A DNA stretch of 64,000 nt, from the NCBI GenBank assembly GCA_951804985.1, contig OX638130.1:7479259-7543258 (forward strand). The letters run 5' to 3'. Under the pieces are notes generated by a model. The model saw only the letters and a program-made list of their open reading frames with translations. It searched no databases and was not told the origin of the DNA. The translations under genes and the position numbers were made by a program. Source of the DNA: Dryomyza anilis (Eukaryota; Arthropoda; Insecta; Diptera; Dryomyzidae). Shown here in pieces: positions 12,656 to 24,100 of this stretch (position 1 is the stretch's first letter; each line of letters begins with the position of its first letter).

Positions 12656-13080
12656 AATAACGAGATTCTTGGTCATGGCAGTCACTGAAAAATATCACTT
12701 TTGTGGTAAGGTTTAGTACAAAGTTTAGGCTTAAAATTCGAATAATCTCAAATACCTGGATAGTTAGTGATTGACGTTGATCGTTGGATAAATAATGAAA
12801 GAATCTTTTCATAAACTATGTTTTATTTGTTCACCAACTGCATCTAGGTCACAGCGGTCACTGAAAAACATCACTGTTGTGGTATCTTTTAGTACAATGT
12901 TTAGCGCCAAAATTTGTATAATCTGAAACTCCTGGGAGATTAGTTATTGTGATCGTTGAATAGGTAAAGAAAAGACGTTTGCAATAAACTATGCTTTATT
13001 AGTGCACGCCCAGAATTTTGAACACAGTGGTCGCTTAAAAATAACACATTTGAGTTAATTTACAGTACAAAGTTTAAGTG
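12656..13080. repeat. Divergent ~175-bp tandem repeat, about 2.4 copies
   Basis: Landmarks recur in register: GGCAGTCACTGAAAAATATC (about 12,675), CAGCGGTCACTGAAAAACATC (about 12,852) and CAGTGGTCGCTTAAAAATAAC (about 13,025). Each is followed by a TAGTACAAAGTTTAG-like block, and the first two by AAACTATG(T/C)TTTATT. Spacing is 172-177 bp. Confidence 0.75.
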
Positions 13081-13127
13081 TTTTGATTTACTATTCAAAA
13101 CTGAATATTATTATTAATGAATTAATA

Positions 13128-13230
13128 TTATTTAACAATTACATCAAATAATCTACGTCGCTTGCTTTGTATATTAACTGGAAGACGCGCCTCCTTGTAC
13201 TTTGATTTCAGTCGAGTCTTCTTATCATTT
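13128..13230 (-). other. Candidate coding exon (unassigned)
   Basis: A good acceptor (ATTAATTTTCAG) precedes an open frame that starts after one completing base and encodes, among others, KTRLKSKYKEARLP and SKRRRLFDVIVK before a TAA at 13128. The codon choice is less AT-biased than the surroundings. It needs a preceding exon ending with two spare bases, or use of the alternative AG at GATAAG, which restores phase 0. Not linked to a gene with certainty. Confidence 0.25.
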
Positions 13231-14572
13231 CTGAAAATTAATATTAAATTATTTATTGTTGTATTAATTGAATGACCTCCTCCTTAAAGTGTTATCAACA
13301 GATTATTGCGTACCTAAAGCAAAAGGGGCAATAACGTTTTTGTGGATTTTTGTTTTTGGTTATTTCCAACAAGTATTGCGCACTTGGGTTGAGTTTAGTT
13401 ATCAAAACGTAAAGTGATATAGGTTCTTGTTACAAATTGCATTTTTTTGATAATAGATAATAGAAAAGTGTATTATTTTCTGCCAAAAACAATTAAGTTT
13501 CATAATTTAGAAAAAGTGGTTTTATTAACATTTAACTTACGAGGAAATGGAATTCATAAATTTCGTGTCATTTGAAATTTGGAAATTCGATACAGGTTTT
13601 TTTTAGAATGATTTGGAATAGAGTTAAATTGTTTTCAAAAAATGCCTACTTGTATTCAATTTGATTTTAGAAAAGTACTTATTAAATTGAAAATAATCAA
13701 ATTTAACTGAAAATAAACAAATGTAGAAGAGAAATGAGTTTAGGAGAGTTAATTCATAATAGCCAAATTGATTTCAGAAAGATGCAAATGTAATACAGAA
13801 GCGGTACAATGGAATTCCAAGAAAGTGACAAATATTAAATTCAGAAAGTGATTTCTAAGGAACTAATTTAATTTAGGTCATTTTTTTTCGATTTGAAATT
13901 CCAAAAATATGTAATTCAGAGAAAATTGAATTCATAAAAGTCAACTTTAATACCGATATTGATAAATTGAAATTCATAAAAGTCAATTTGAATATAGATA
14001 GTCACATTTTGATTTCAGAAATGAATAAATGAAATTCATAAGAGTCAAATTGTATTTAAAATACGGCAATTTAATTTCAAAATAGTTACAATAATACAGA
14101 AAGGGTCAAATTTAGTTCAGAAATTATGAAATTATATAATAAAGCCCCATCATTAAATTCAGAGTTATTTGAAATATTCGACTTATCAAAAATGACTTGA
14201 AATGGAGTTAATACAAACATTGTAGTAGTATTCAGAAATGGTAAAATTGTGTTCAGAAAAGTAAATTTGATTTAAGAAAAGCACATATTAAATTGAGAAT
14301 TATCAAATTGAAATGAGAATAAAACAAATACAAAAGAATAAAATTCCAGAAATTCCTCGACATTTTTAATTCATTGGATTGTTATATTAAAAAAATATTT
14401 TCTGATTTTCGGGAGAGTACCATAGAATGATTTTTATATTTCAAAATTCGATTTTAATTACATTTAATTATTTTTACATTTAAATTTTATAAATACTAAA
14501 GCATTTTCGAACAACCTGCTGCCACTCCAACCAAATATTTAAAACCAAACAACATCGCCTTGTTGCACTCAC
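13231..14572. other. AT-rich, degenerate AATTCAGAAA/AATTCATAAAAGTCAA repeats
   Basis: Loosely repeated motifs of about 30-50 bp (for example AAATTCAGAAA, AATTCATAAAAGTCAATTT) fill most of this interval. No exon is recognised. Confidence 0.5.
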
Positions 14573-14644
14573 CTTGACACAGGTCGAGTCCATTGGTTCC
14601 ATTATCGACGATTTTGCATCGCAATTTGTCTCAAATTGAAACAT
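14573..14644 (-). other. Candidate first coding exon, possibly an alternative ZFYVE1 start
   Basis: ATG at 14644 opens 24 codons (MFQFETNCDAKSSI... ending MDSTCVK) that finish at a consensus donor AAG|GTGAGT in phase 0. The only identified minus-strand acceptor exon in the right phase is the ZFYVE1 exon starting at 2275, so this could be an upstream alternative to the 7.6-kb start. It sits next to a relatively GC-rich block at 14.78-14.97 kb. It could also belong to another gene. Confidence 0.35.
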
Positions 14645-15170
14645 ATTTGAGCTGCTACAGCACGTTTTCTATGTAGTTTATGCAGTTTTTCACTTGTTTA
14701 TAATCCACAACAAATTAAATATGAAAAATTTCACAATTTTATAATAATTGCACTAGTGGTTGTTAAAGATTAGTCACAATTGATACCACTTTGTCTATTT
14801 TTAATGCAATCGCAAAACTCGCCGTCGTCGTCGTTCAAACTCCGCCACCCCTTGCATTCAGCTGGCTGGAAGGACGGACGGTCAGACGACACACGTTGGA
14901 GGCTCCCAGGTTTTAGATTCCGTCCGTTGGTATTGGGCGGTGACAACAACAACAACACCGTCTGGTGCAGACACAAAAAATGTGTTTTTTCTAATGTTTT
15001 CTCACTTTTTCCACGCAAATTCTATTTTTAAAGCGGCGGCTTTGATTGTTGCTTTGTTAATTGCGTTTTTATTTATTATTTACTCATTATTTGCAGAATT
15101 ATTAAACAGTTTTTATCGACGCGTTTTCGTTTTCTGTCTGTTCACGATTTTTGCTGCACAAAAATAGTGA
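14645..15170 (-). promoter_or_regulatory. Candidate promoter/5'-leader region (GC-rich relative to surroundings)
   Basis: Bases about 14,810-14,970 are markedly less AT-rich than the flanks, with CGTCGTCGTCG, CAGCTGGCTGG and ACAACAACAACA tracts typical of fly promoters and 5'UTRs. It lies just upstream of the candidate first exon at 14,573-14,644. No TATA box or initiator was assigned with confidence. Confidence 0.3.
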
Positions 15171-16926
15171 TGGCTTTTGTATTGGGTACCTAATATTTTG
15201 TCTTCGATAATTGATCGTTTAACGATATCGAGTACTTTTTTTGAGAAAGTAATTACTTAAATTATTTAAATTTGGTATTAATAAAAAATTTTGAGAACAC
15301 ATAAAAAAATCATTAGTGAAGTTTATATCATAATGGAAATTCTAAGATTGTTATTTATCTAGTTTGAAATATGTAAATAATCATTGTAAAGGTTTTTATA
15401 TAAATGTTTTAATTATATTTAAATGTTATATTTAATTTACAATAAATATTTTGCGATAATTTAGTATTTTTTTATATACAATTATTATATATTATTAATT
15501 ATAAAAATAAAATATAATTGTATTAAAATATTTAACGTTGTAGTTGTCATTTTAGCTGAACAAAGAGAAATTAAGATGAATAAAATCCGTTAATATTAAA
15601 AATATTTTTATTCATATTGAAGAAATATGTCGATATAACGATTACTCTTCAAACTGAAGAAATTATCTCCATTCTTTAAAATTACAAAAACAAAATATTT
15701 AACATCCATTCATTAAAATAATTAAATTTTTGTTATTATTTTAACTCTCCTTTTGTTTCAGTGTTCCAACGGATTTTCCCCTAACATTTTTAATTATTAT
15801 TGAAAATTGTATATATTAGTGAAAATGTGAATTTTTCTTATCATAAACTCTTTAATTACACGTATAATTAAAGAGTCAAATTAAAAGTACCTAATGTTAA
15901 AATGCTTATATAATAAACATTAACTTAATATAGACTACGCGAATTTGTTTCTACTTTTTCCATGAATACAAAAAGTCATGGCAACTCTGCTCATTGGTCA
16001 GCATGAGTATTGCATTACAAAATGATACACAATTATTTCAATAAATGAAAAAATACTATTAAAAATATCTTTGACAAATGACACAAGAAAAAGATGTTTT
16101 GATCAATTTTGTTTTTGAAAATTTGAAAAAGTTGCATAGAATTTTCTCGACGTCTCAAAAGTGATGACGACAATTTAAAGATTGTGTACATTTTGAAACA
16201 AATAAACATATAGGAGGATTGTTATTTTAAATGTCCGCTACTTATGTACGAATTATACCCGTACATACAACATTGTACGAATACGACAGTACGGCAATTG
16301 AACTGTGAGTACCACTTTTCTGCTTGTTCAAATATTTCGTCAAATAAATGTATGAAGTTATCATTAATATATCTCGATTTAAAAAAAAAAAAACAAATAA
16401 ATTAACATTTTATGTGCACCAAAGTCTTCAATTTCACACTTTTTTTTCATTTCGCCAAATACTACACCAAAAAACATGCCTCAGGGCTACTCTCAAATAC
16501 AACACTCGTGGCATTTCACTTTTACAAGGAATGGAATAACAAATTGACGTTTCTGCGTTATTGTATCGTATATATAATACATGGTACGAATACCATCCCA
16601 ATAAACCAAAAACCTGGGTATTAAGTGATTATTGAATGTATATTGAACATGGATATGGAAACTTTCACTGGAGAAAAGCGTTCAACTTTTGTAATTGTAA
16701 GCTTGAAAACCATAGCGTTCTCTAGCAAAACTGGTAGCGTTTTATCCAATTGAATCTAGCCTAAACTTGAATTCCGACATTCTTTATACATTCGAGGTTT
16801 AACTTAATTGTAAGCTATAAATAAAATGTGATTCGACCTTCAAATTACACTTGAATTCAAGCGCATATATTTCCCTAATTATAGGTTTAAATATAAAATA
16901 AAAGAAAACGCATATAAGTTATAATA
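15171..16926. other. AT-rich intergenic stretch
   Basis: Nothing recognised. Overlapping 63-70 codon open frames at 16,348-16,624 have no family motif and no splice support. Confidence 0.45.
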
Positions 16927-17154
16927 CTATATATTAAAAGGAATTAAAGTATGTTCTACCAGTGAATTCAATTGCGCCACTGCGATGTATATCTTTGCCA
17001 GGTTCGCGTAAAATATCAATGTTGTCTGCGTATGAATGAAAATATATTAATATTTCATAAACGTATTCGTAAACCTTGGCCACTTACATTGTATATCAGC
17101 TCATCGTGAATTTTCCGTGCAGTAGAATTCTCGGGATGACTTTTGTGTTTGGAC
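16927..17154 (-). CDS. Two candidate 3' exons of an unidentified small gene
   Basis: Exon 17154-17088 is preceded by an acceptor (TATAAGTGCAG) and encodes SKHKSHPENSTARKIHDELIYN, ending at a consensus donor AAT|GTAAGT (the first and last residues define the frame). A 62-bp intron ends at ATACGCAG, and exon 17025-16927 continues in phase 0 as TTLIFYANLAKIYIAVAQ then LNSLVEHTLIPFNI and a stop. Both exons have balanced codon third positions, unlike the AT-rich background. A 5' exon ending with two spare bases is required and was not found between here and Rilpl. I do not recognise the protein. It is oriented head-to-head with Rilpl, so a shared promoter region is possible. It may be a gene or a decaying remnant. 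Confidence 0.4.
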
Positions 17155-18118
17155 CTGCACTTATATATTAATTAATTTGTCTGATTGCTAATTCCAGCGA
17201 AAAACAATGATCTCACTGATTGTGCGAATGCGCATATGTAGTGGAGAAAAAAAATAAAATTTTCTTGTTGACATTTAATTTATCACGTCACTGGGTTGCC
17301 ACTTAGTAATTTTGTGTAGTGAATTTCGTGTCAAGTTTTTTTAACGTTGGAATAACATTAATTTATTCGGCTTGATCATGACATTACATCCACACTGGTT
17401 GTAAAAGAAAATTCTCCAAATTATCGAACCTTAAACTCATTGCTTATTGGGATACTAAAATACGATGAACTCTGAATACTCTAAATATAAATCGGGGTTT
17501 ACGTTTCGTACTTTTAGAAGAAAAAAAAAGGTCAGAAAAACGGCTTTTGCAACACTGGTCATCATCTGTTCTCTGAGAGAACTTCTCTCGCATTAGTCAG
17601 CTGTCAAAATTTATTCATTGAATTTTCAGTGACGAATTTTGCAAATACGTTGTGCATTTTTCAATTCCTTACTGTTTACATATAATTAATGTATTTCAAA
17701 AGCAAAAGGTGCTATTAAAATAATTAAAACAAATCCATTCACTAAAGGTCCGTCTAAATTCTAAAAAAAGTGTATTAAATAATAGTGAAAAGTTGGAATA
17801 AAAAGTGAAAAAATCATCGTCGCTGAAAAAAAAGTGCAAATTGAATTTTTGCTTATACACAAAATATACCAATCGACAGTGCGTGGTGGACAGTAATATA
17901 GAATCGGACATAAAGACAGACGGACAGCTAAATAGATAGATAGACGGAAGTGTTAAACAGGCGGATAAACGCAGTAGCAGGTGAACAGAGGCAGCTGCTG
18001 GTAGTTGTAGGGGCTGCATATATTCCGTAAATAAAAACTAAACTAAAAAGAAAATCCCCTTTGTTAAAAATTTAAAAAAGCATTGCTTGGAATTGTGGCG
18101 TTTCGTTTGCTCAGTTCC
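17155..18118 (+). promoter_or_regulatory. Rilpl 5' flank and probable 5'UTR
   Basis: About 17,560-18,118 includes CTGAGAGAACTTCTCTCGC and a leader ending TCAGTTCC before the Rilpl ATG. GATAGATAGACGGAC repeats lie at 17,930. Neither a TATA box nor the transcription start can be fixed by eye. Confidence 0.3.
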
Positions 18119-21100
18119 ATGCCCGGGTTTCACTTAAATGAAATGGGTGAAATGGTTCTGGACGCAATCGACGATATTGGCGTCGTCGATGTCTACGATC
18201 TGGCATCGGACATCGGCAAGGAGTACGAGAAAATCATCGATCATTATGGCAGTGATGCTGTGACGGGCTTAATGCCCAAAATTATTAATACGTTGGAGCT
18301 GTTGGAGGCGCTGGCTACCAAGAATGAGCGTGAAAATGCTACAATTCAAGAGTTGCGAGATAAAATAACGCAGCTAGAGAGTGAGAAGAACGAAAAGGCA
18401 GAGTTTCGGAAGCGATTTGATAAAGTAAGTTTTCTGAAAATTTAAAAATTTTAAATATTGGTTTGCTTCTTTGTTTCGGTTTTAAACTTTATAACGTAAC
18501 GATTTCGGTTTTTGGTTTCCAATAAATAAGTTGAGCAAAAATCAAATGATATTGGATAACTAATTTATGTAAATGGCTTCGTTTCAGTGTTCCAAACGAA
18601 TCGGTTTGTTAACGGTTTTTGGTTACGGTTTCAATATCCAACTAAATTCTCAAATATACAAAAATCTCAAATATAAAAACGTTAAATTTACAAAAAATCT
18701 TAAAACAAGAAAAGTGAAATTTAAGAAATCTTTAAACTCCAAATATACGAAAACCATAAAATTGACAAAAACATGTTTAAATCTTAAATTTTGTAGAAAA
18801 TTAATTTAGTAAAAATTGCAAGAAAACATTTATAAATAACAAAAACACTTTTAACTCAAACAAATCTTTAAAACCTAAACAAAATAAGCGTTCACCGACA
18901 CTATTCCATCTTTTCTTTCTACCTTTAATCTATAATCCTTTCCCACAATCAACACTGTGCATTAATATGGGGTATCTCCTGAGAGTTTCGTAAATTTGTA
19001 AAAAAAAAACATTCAAATATCTTAAATTTCAGGAGCTTGAAGTAATCGAGGAACAATGGCGCTCCGAGTCAAACGAACTAGTTGCTTTGGTCTCTAGTCT
19101 ACAGGACGAAAATAAGCGTCTGGTCAAACAGACGCAAGATTTGCAATCGGCATCGGCGCAATCATCTGGTCTTGGTGCCAGTCTTACCGAGAGTTTCATC
19201 AGTATTACGAATCATGAGCTGCATAGCGCCTTGTCGGACACGCAAGTGCTGCAGCGGCTCAAGGAGCAGATCTACAAGCAACGCAACGAGCTGAAACAGC
19301 GCGAACGTGAGCTGCAGAACAAGTACAGCGAAATTGAAAATGTAAGTAGAAAAAAATGTTCAAAAATTTATGAAATTCTCCAATATAACGTCTAAAGATA
19401 TCTGACACTTAATTAGTTATAAAACATTTTTAATAAAAACGTTGGCACTTTATCATAAATTTAAAATTAACCTTAAAATTAGCTTTTGGACATTTTATGC
19501 TATTCAAAATATATAAAATAGCTTAACTTTGACTTTAAATTGTCTATGATTATGTGCCATTATGTCTATAGAATTGTTTTTGAACTTTTATAAAGGGTTT
19601 TTCAATAAGAGCGCTACAAAAGTTTTTCAACAGGGACGCTACAAAAGTAGAGCGACAGGGACAGCAAACGACGCCATATTTCTTGCCGCTCTTTTGACAT
19701 TTCTCTTCAGTAAGGTTTGCCATTTCATGATGGAAAGATATACGAATTCGAATTTCTGTAGTAAATTTTAATAATTTCGACTCGTTGTTGGCTCGTACAT
19801 CTTTCCATCATGAAATGGCAAATCTTATTGAAGAGAAATGTCAAAAGATCGGTAAGAAATATGGCGTCGTTTGCTGTCCGTGTCGCTCTACTTTTGTAGC
19901 GTCCCTGTTGAAAATCCTTGAAAAAAACTTTTATAGCGCTCTTATTGAAAAACCCTATATTTACACATTGTTTTTAAAATTTATAGTTTTTTCATATTAA
20001 ATCACAGAAAAATTCCGAACGGGACAAAAAGCTCCGTATAGAAATTATTACTACGATTATTTTTCTAAAAATATTTTTGGCGTACCATATATATATTTTT
20101 TTAATTATCTCAGAACATAGCTGAGACAATTTACTTTATTTTCGCTGCAAAAAAAAGGACTCTCCCAAACATAATTTTGCAGGCATTAACATGTATGTTT
20201 GGAATTTTATGTAAACATAATATAAAATTGACTGATAAATCATTTTTAAACAGGGTTGTATTGAGACTTGAACAGTTTTGTAATGAGCTCTGACTTATAT
20301 TATAATATGCCGGAAACATTTTAATGTTGTACCTTAAAATGGAGTATGTTCTAATGGAAACATAATAATTACTACATCCAAATAAAATAAATATTTGAAC
20401 CGAAACATAAATATGTTTAAAATATAACATGATTTTGAACGACCTGAATATAAATATGTTTTCAGTGAAACATATCAGTTGTTTCAGTTCAAAAAGTAGT
20501 ATGTTTGCATAGAAACATATTTAAATATTTTTGGAAAAAATCCTGAAAATAATTTAAAATAATTTATATATTTTTATTAAACATCTTTAAACATGCACAG
20601 TTGAAAATTATAATAATAGAATTCATATACAAATATTTAAATGCATATATAAATAATTCGTTTAAAACTGCAAGTACAAGTGACAGCATCAATGAATGCA
20701 CAATTGCACCAGCAGACGCTAAACCAGCCGATTCAGGCTCGCTTTATATTTGGTACAGTTACAGTAGATCTCAGTACAGCACATAGCATAGGCAAGGAAT
20801 TCACGGAGGCTTTGGTAAAAAAACATGCCAAATTCTGTTTGAAAATCGAAACACTGATTTTTATTTGTGGTTTTTTCACATTAGTTTTAGAAATTATATA
20901 CTGCACTATATTATACTCTGTTACTATTAGTACTTTTTATAACACAATTTATATATTTATTTAATTTACAAATAACAAAATTATTACCGACGCGAACACG
21001 TTTTCTCAACGAACAACAAAAGACACGTACGCAGAAAATGCCGATCACCGAGTGTCAACTTTGTATACAAGAAGAGAGCTACCTTTATTTACATTTGAAT

Positions 21101-24100
21101 TCATTTTTTTTTGTTTGTCTTCAAACATCAGTATGTTAAAAATGACCCTATACATACTTCAAACGACGACAAAAGAGACGTAGGTAGAAAATTCTGCTCA
21201 ACGCGTGCCGACTTCGTATACAAGAAGAATGTTGCAAAAATACACTTATTTAAATCCAATTTCTTTTTTGTTTGTTTGTAAACAGCAATATGTTCAAACG
21301 ATGGCGTCGGTAGAAAATGCTGCACAACGTTGCCAACTTCGTCAGTCGATAAATTATCGAATTAAGACGAGCGTTGCGAACATACGTTGTATTTAAATTT
21401 GATTAGCATTTTCTGTGTTTCGAAACATTGTTTTAACCAAGTAAATTGCCAAGAAATAGTTTATTCAAATGCAATTAAAATTTTATGTTGGTATTGTAAC
21501 ATATTTATGGTAAATTTGACAGATTCTGCTGGACAATATAATAATGTTTACACGTGAACAAAAATAAATTCAATTTCGATTATAATTTAATTACACTTCA
21601 TTCCTAATATTTGTATGGTAATTTCGTATTACTTTTTAATTACATTCAAATAAATCTTTTCTATCCGTGCACTTTGTTCCTAATGTTTATAGTTATTTTG
21701 TAATTACACACAGAATAATTCCGGATGTTCTGTATGCACTAGGGTCATTCCACGTCAGACATATCAATCATGGCACGATGTCTTCCGATTTAGAGAGATA
21801 GAGACCGAAAAATATAAAATAACTGTGTACTTAGTTTTTTTGATTTCTCAACTCCAACAAAGTTATGCGAATCGAAACATCAAAGTACTATATTAGATTC
21901 ATTATTTATATCTCTGTAACTAGTTAACATATTTTAATGAAACTAATGGTTTATATAAGCTTTATAATCACGCAGTCAAATAAAAATAACAATTTAAAAA
22001 AATAAAATACATTTAACATAGAAAAAGTTAAAAATATTTTTCAAATCACTGTTACGTATACGCCCCACCATTAATCATTTTTTTTGAAACCCTGAAGTTT
22101 TACGCGTCGTTTTAAAAAAATAATTTCGATGGCGTCTCGCATAGTTTCTGAACTATCAAGTTTTAAAGTTCAATTGCCGATTTTTCTTCATACGAAATTG
22201 GTTCTCTGCCACACTATTTCTGGTATATCATAGGAAATTATAACAAGCAAAATATGAAATTAAAGCGATGCGGCAAAAGCAATTTTGTATGGAGAAAAAT
22301 TTTCATTTGAAATTTAAAACTTGATAGTTCAGAAACTGTGCGAAACTCCATCGATCTTCATCTATCCACAAAATTTCATCAAAATCGAAAGACATCGTGC
22401 CAATATTGATATTACTGACGTGGAATGGACATTTTTTTTTTTGGAATATCTACTAAGATCCACAGCACTCAGACAGACTATATCCATTGTACTGTGAAAT
22501 CTATTCCCTACAATTTTGTGGTTAATATCACCACGATGCCCAAGCCGGGATTCGAACCCGAGACCTTCAGAATGCATGTCCAGCGCGTTACCTCTGAACT
22601 GCTGAGGTCGACGTAGATTGGACATACTACGATTTTTTGCTAAAAATAATTTTATATCTTCTAATAATATTAATAATTATTATTACGAAATAAAAAGCGA
22701 ATTTTCAGATGCTTTCTAGTTTTTTATTTTTCATTTATGTGAAAAAAAAAATTATATTTTTTTATACTTTTGGTACTCAAAGTTCCGGACGTGACAGATT
22801 TCAATTAGCTGTCAAAAATTTTACTAGCTGATCGAAATTTACATTTTTGGTAATGCCGAGAAAATTCTGCTTTAGAAACAGAGAATTCATTTCTTCAAAA
22901 AATTTTGTTAGTTTAATATTATAATAAATGTAGTTTTTTTTTGGTTACGTACGTGACAAAAGGCCACCCTTATACAAAAATCAAAATTTGTCCCTTATCT
23001 TAATTTCAATGCTTATTATTTTTAAGCTTTAGAAATATTGATTAAGGTTGTCTGAAAAAACAGAAAATAATATTTTGTAACTGTATTTCTTTGAAATTAT
23101 TCAATTTGGTTACTCAAAGTACATGAAAAACTGCTATATTTAGAATTTTTAAAGATTTGAGCATTTTGAATTTTTCGGTTGATGTTTTTCTGGAACTGCC
23201 CATATATTTCTGAAAGAAACCTTTAAATAAACTTTATAAAACATGATTGAAAATAATTATTTATGTTGTTAATTTATGGAAAATAATTTAAACGAAATGG
23301 AAATAAAAAATCTGCATAACATTTGTATAAGACCACTGAAAATAACTTTAAACAAATCTTCAACCTTAATGAAAACTTCAAAAATCACATTTCAACAATT
23401 ATAAAAACCTTTAGTATGATTAAAGAAAATTATAAGAATACATTAAATCGCTTGGTAACTAGACAAACGAACCATATTTTTAATTCGCTTACATCACTTG
23501 TTCGCCTGACGCTATCAACAACGTTTTACAAAGCAATTTAACGCTCGTTTGCGTTTTGCCAGTTAACTGCTGGTCCGGTCGGCCCTCCTATCTACTATGT
23601 TCACTGTGCAATTGCGACACAATTCAATTATAACTTTTTTTTTGCTGCTCGTCTCGTCTCGACTTTAATAACATTTTACTAAACGACTAAACAACTAAAT
23701 GACTAACCAACCTCCAACTTTTTCCACTTCTTCTTGTTCTTCTGTTACACCCACTAGTTAAACATACAAGTGGAGAGCCTCAAGTCGTCCGGACGTGACA
23801 CGCGACGCCGCAACAAACTGCTGCAGGCGCAGGTGAGAACATTGTGTGAGGAACGTGCCGACTTCCTGGCCCAGATACAGGACCAGTATCGCGATATAAA
23901 CCACTTGCGTAAACGACTCGGTTTGGCCGAAAAGGAGAATGAGGATCTGGTGCATTCGTCGTTGGGCGATGAAAATGATCCGAACCGCGCACGTTACACA
24001 ACGCTCGAACTGAAGGAGTTGATTAGCGAACGTGATGAGCTCCTCACCACCATTGACAACTTGCAGGAGGAGCTGTTGGCATTGAAGCCACCCGAAACGA

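Larger units (their letters stand above)
21650..22830 (+). repeat. Dispersed 'TTCCGGACGGGAC' repeat, right part (interrupted)
   Basis: CACTTTGTTCCTAATGTTTATAG and AGAATAATTCCGGATG at the left, then ACTACGATTTTTTG, TTCAGATGCTTTC and CTCAAAGTTCCGGACGTGAC at the right, match 58,540-58,770 in order. The match is split by the TIR element at 21,742-22,625. (No motif quoted here is longer than a 23-base window read in two parts: CACTTTGTTCC and TAATGTTTATAG.). Confidence 0.6.

Noticed and set aside
12477..12812. 111-codon minus-strand frame
   Set aside because: Overlaps a tandem repeat and shows AT-driven composition without recognisable domains.
14780..15031. Overlapping 82-83 codon frames on both strands at 14.8-15.0 kb
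   Set aside because: They arise from a GC-richer promoter-like block; neither has domain features or splice support.
17696..18019. 107-codon minus-strand frame upstream of Rilpl
   Set aside because: Antisense of the probable Rilpl 5'UTR; low-complexity Phe/Leu/Ser composition.
22530..22610. tRNA gene on the minus strand
   Set aside because: tRNA-like head of a second SINE family with an A-tail and a 16-bp target duplication.
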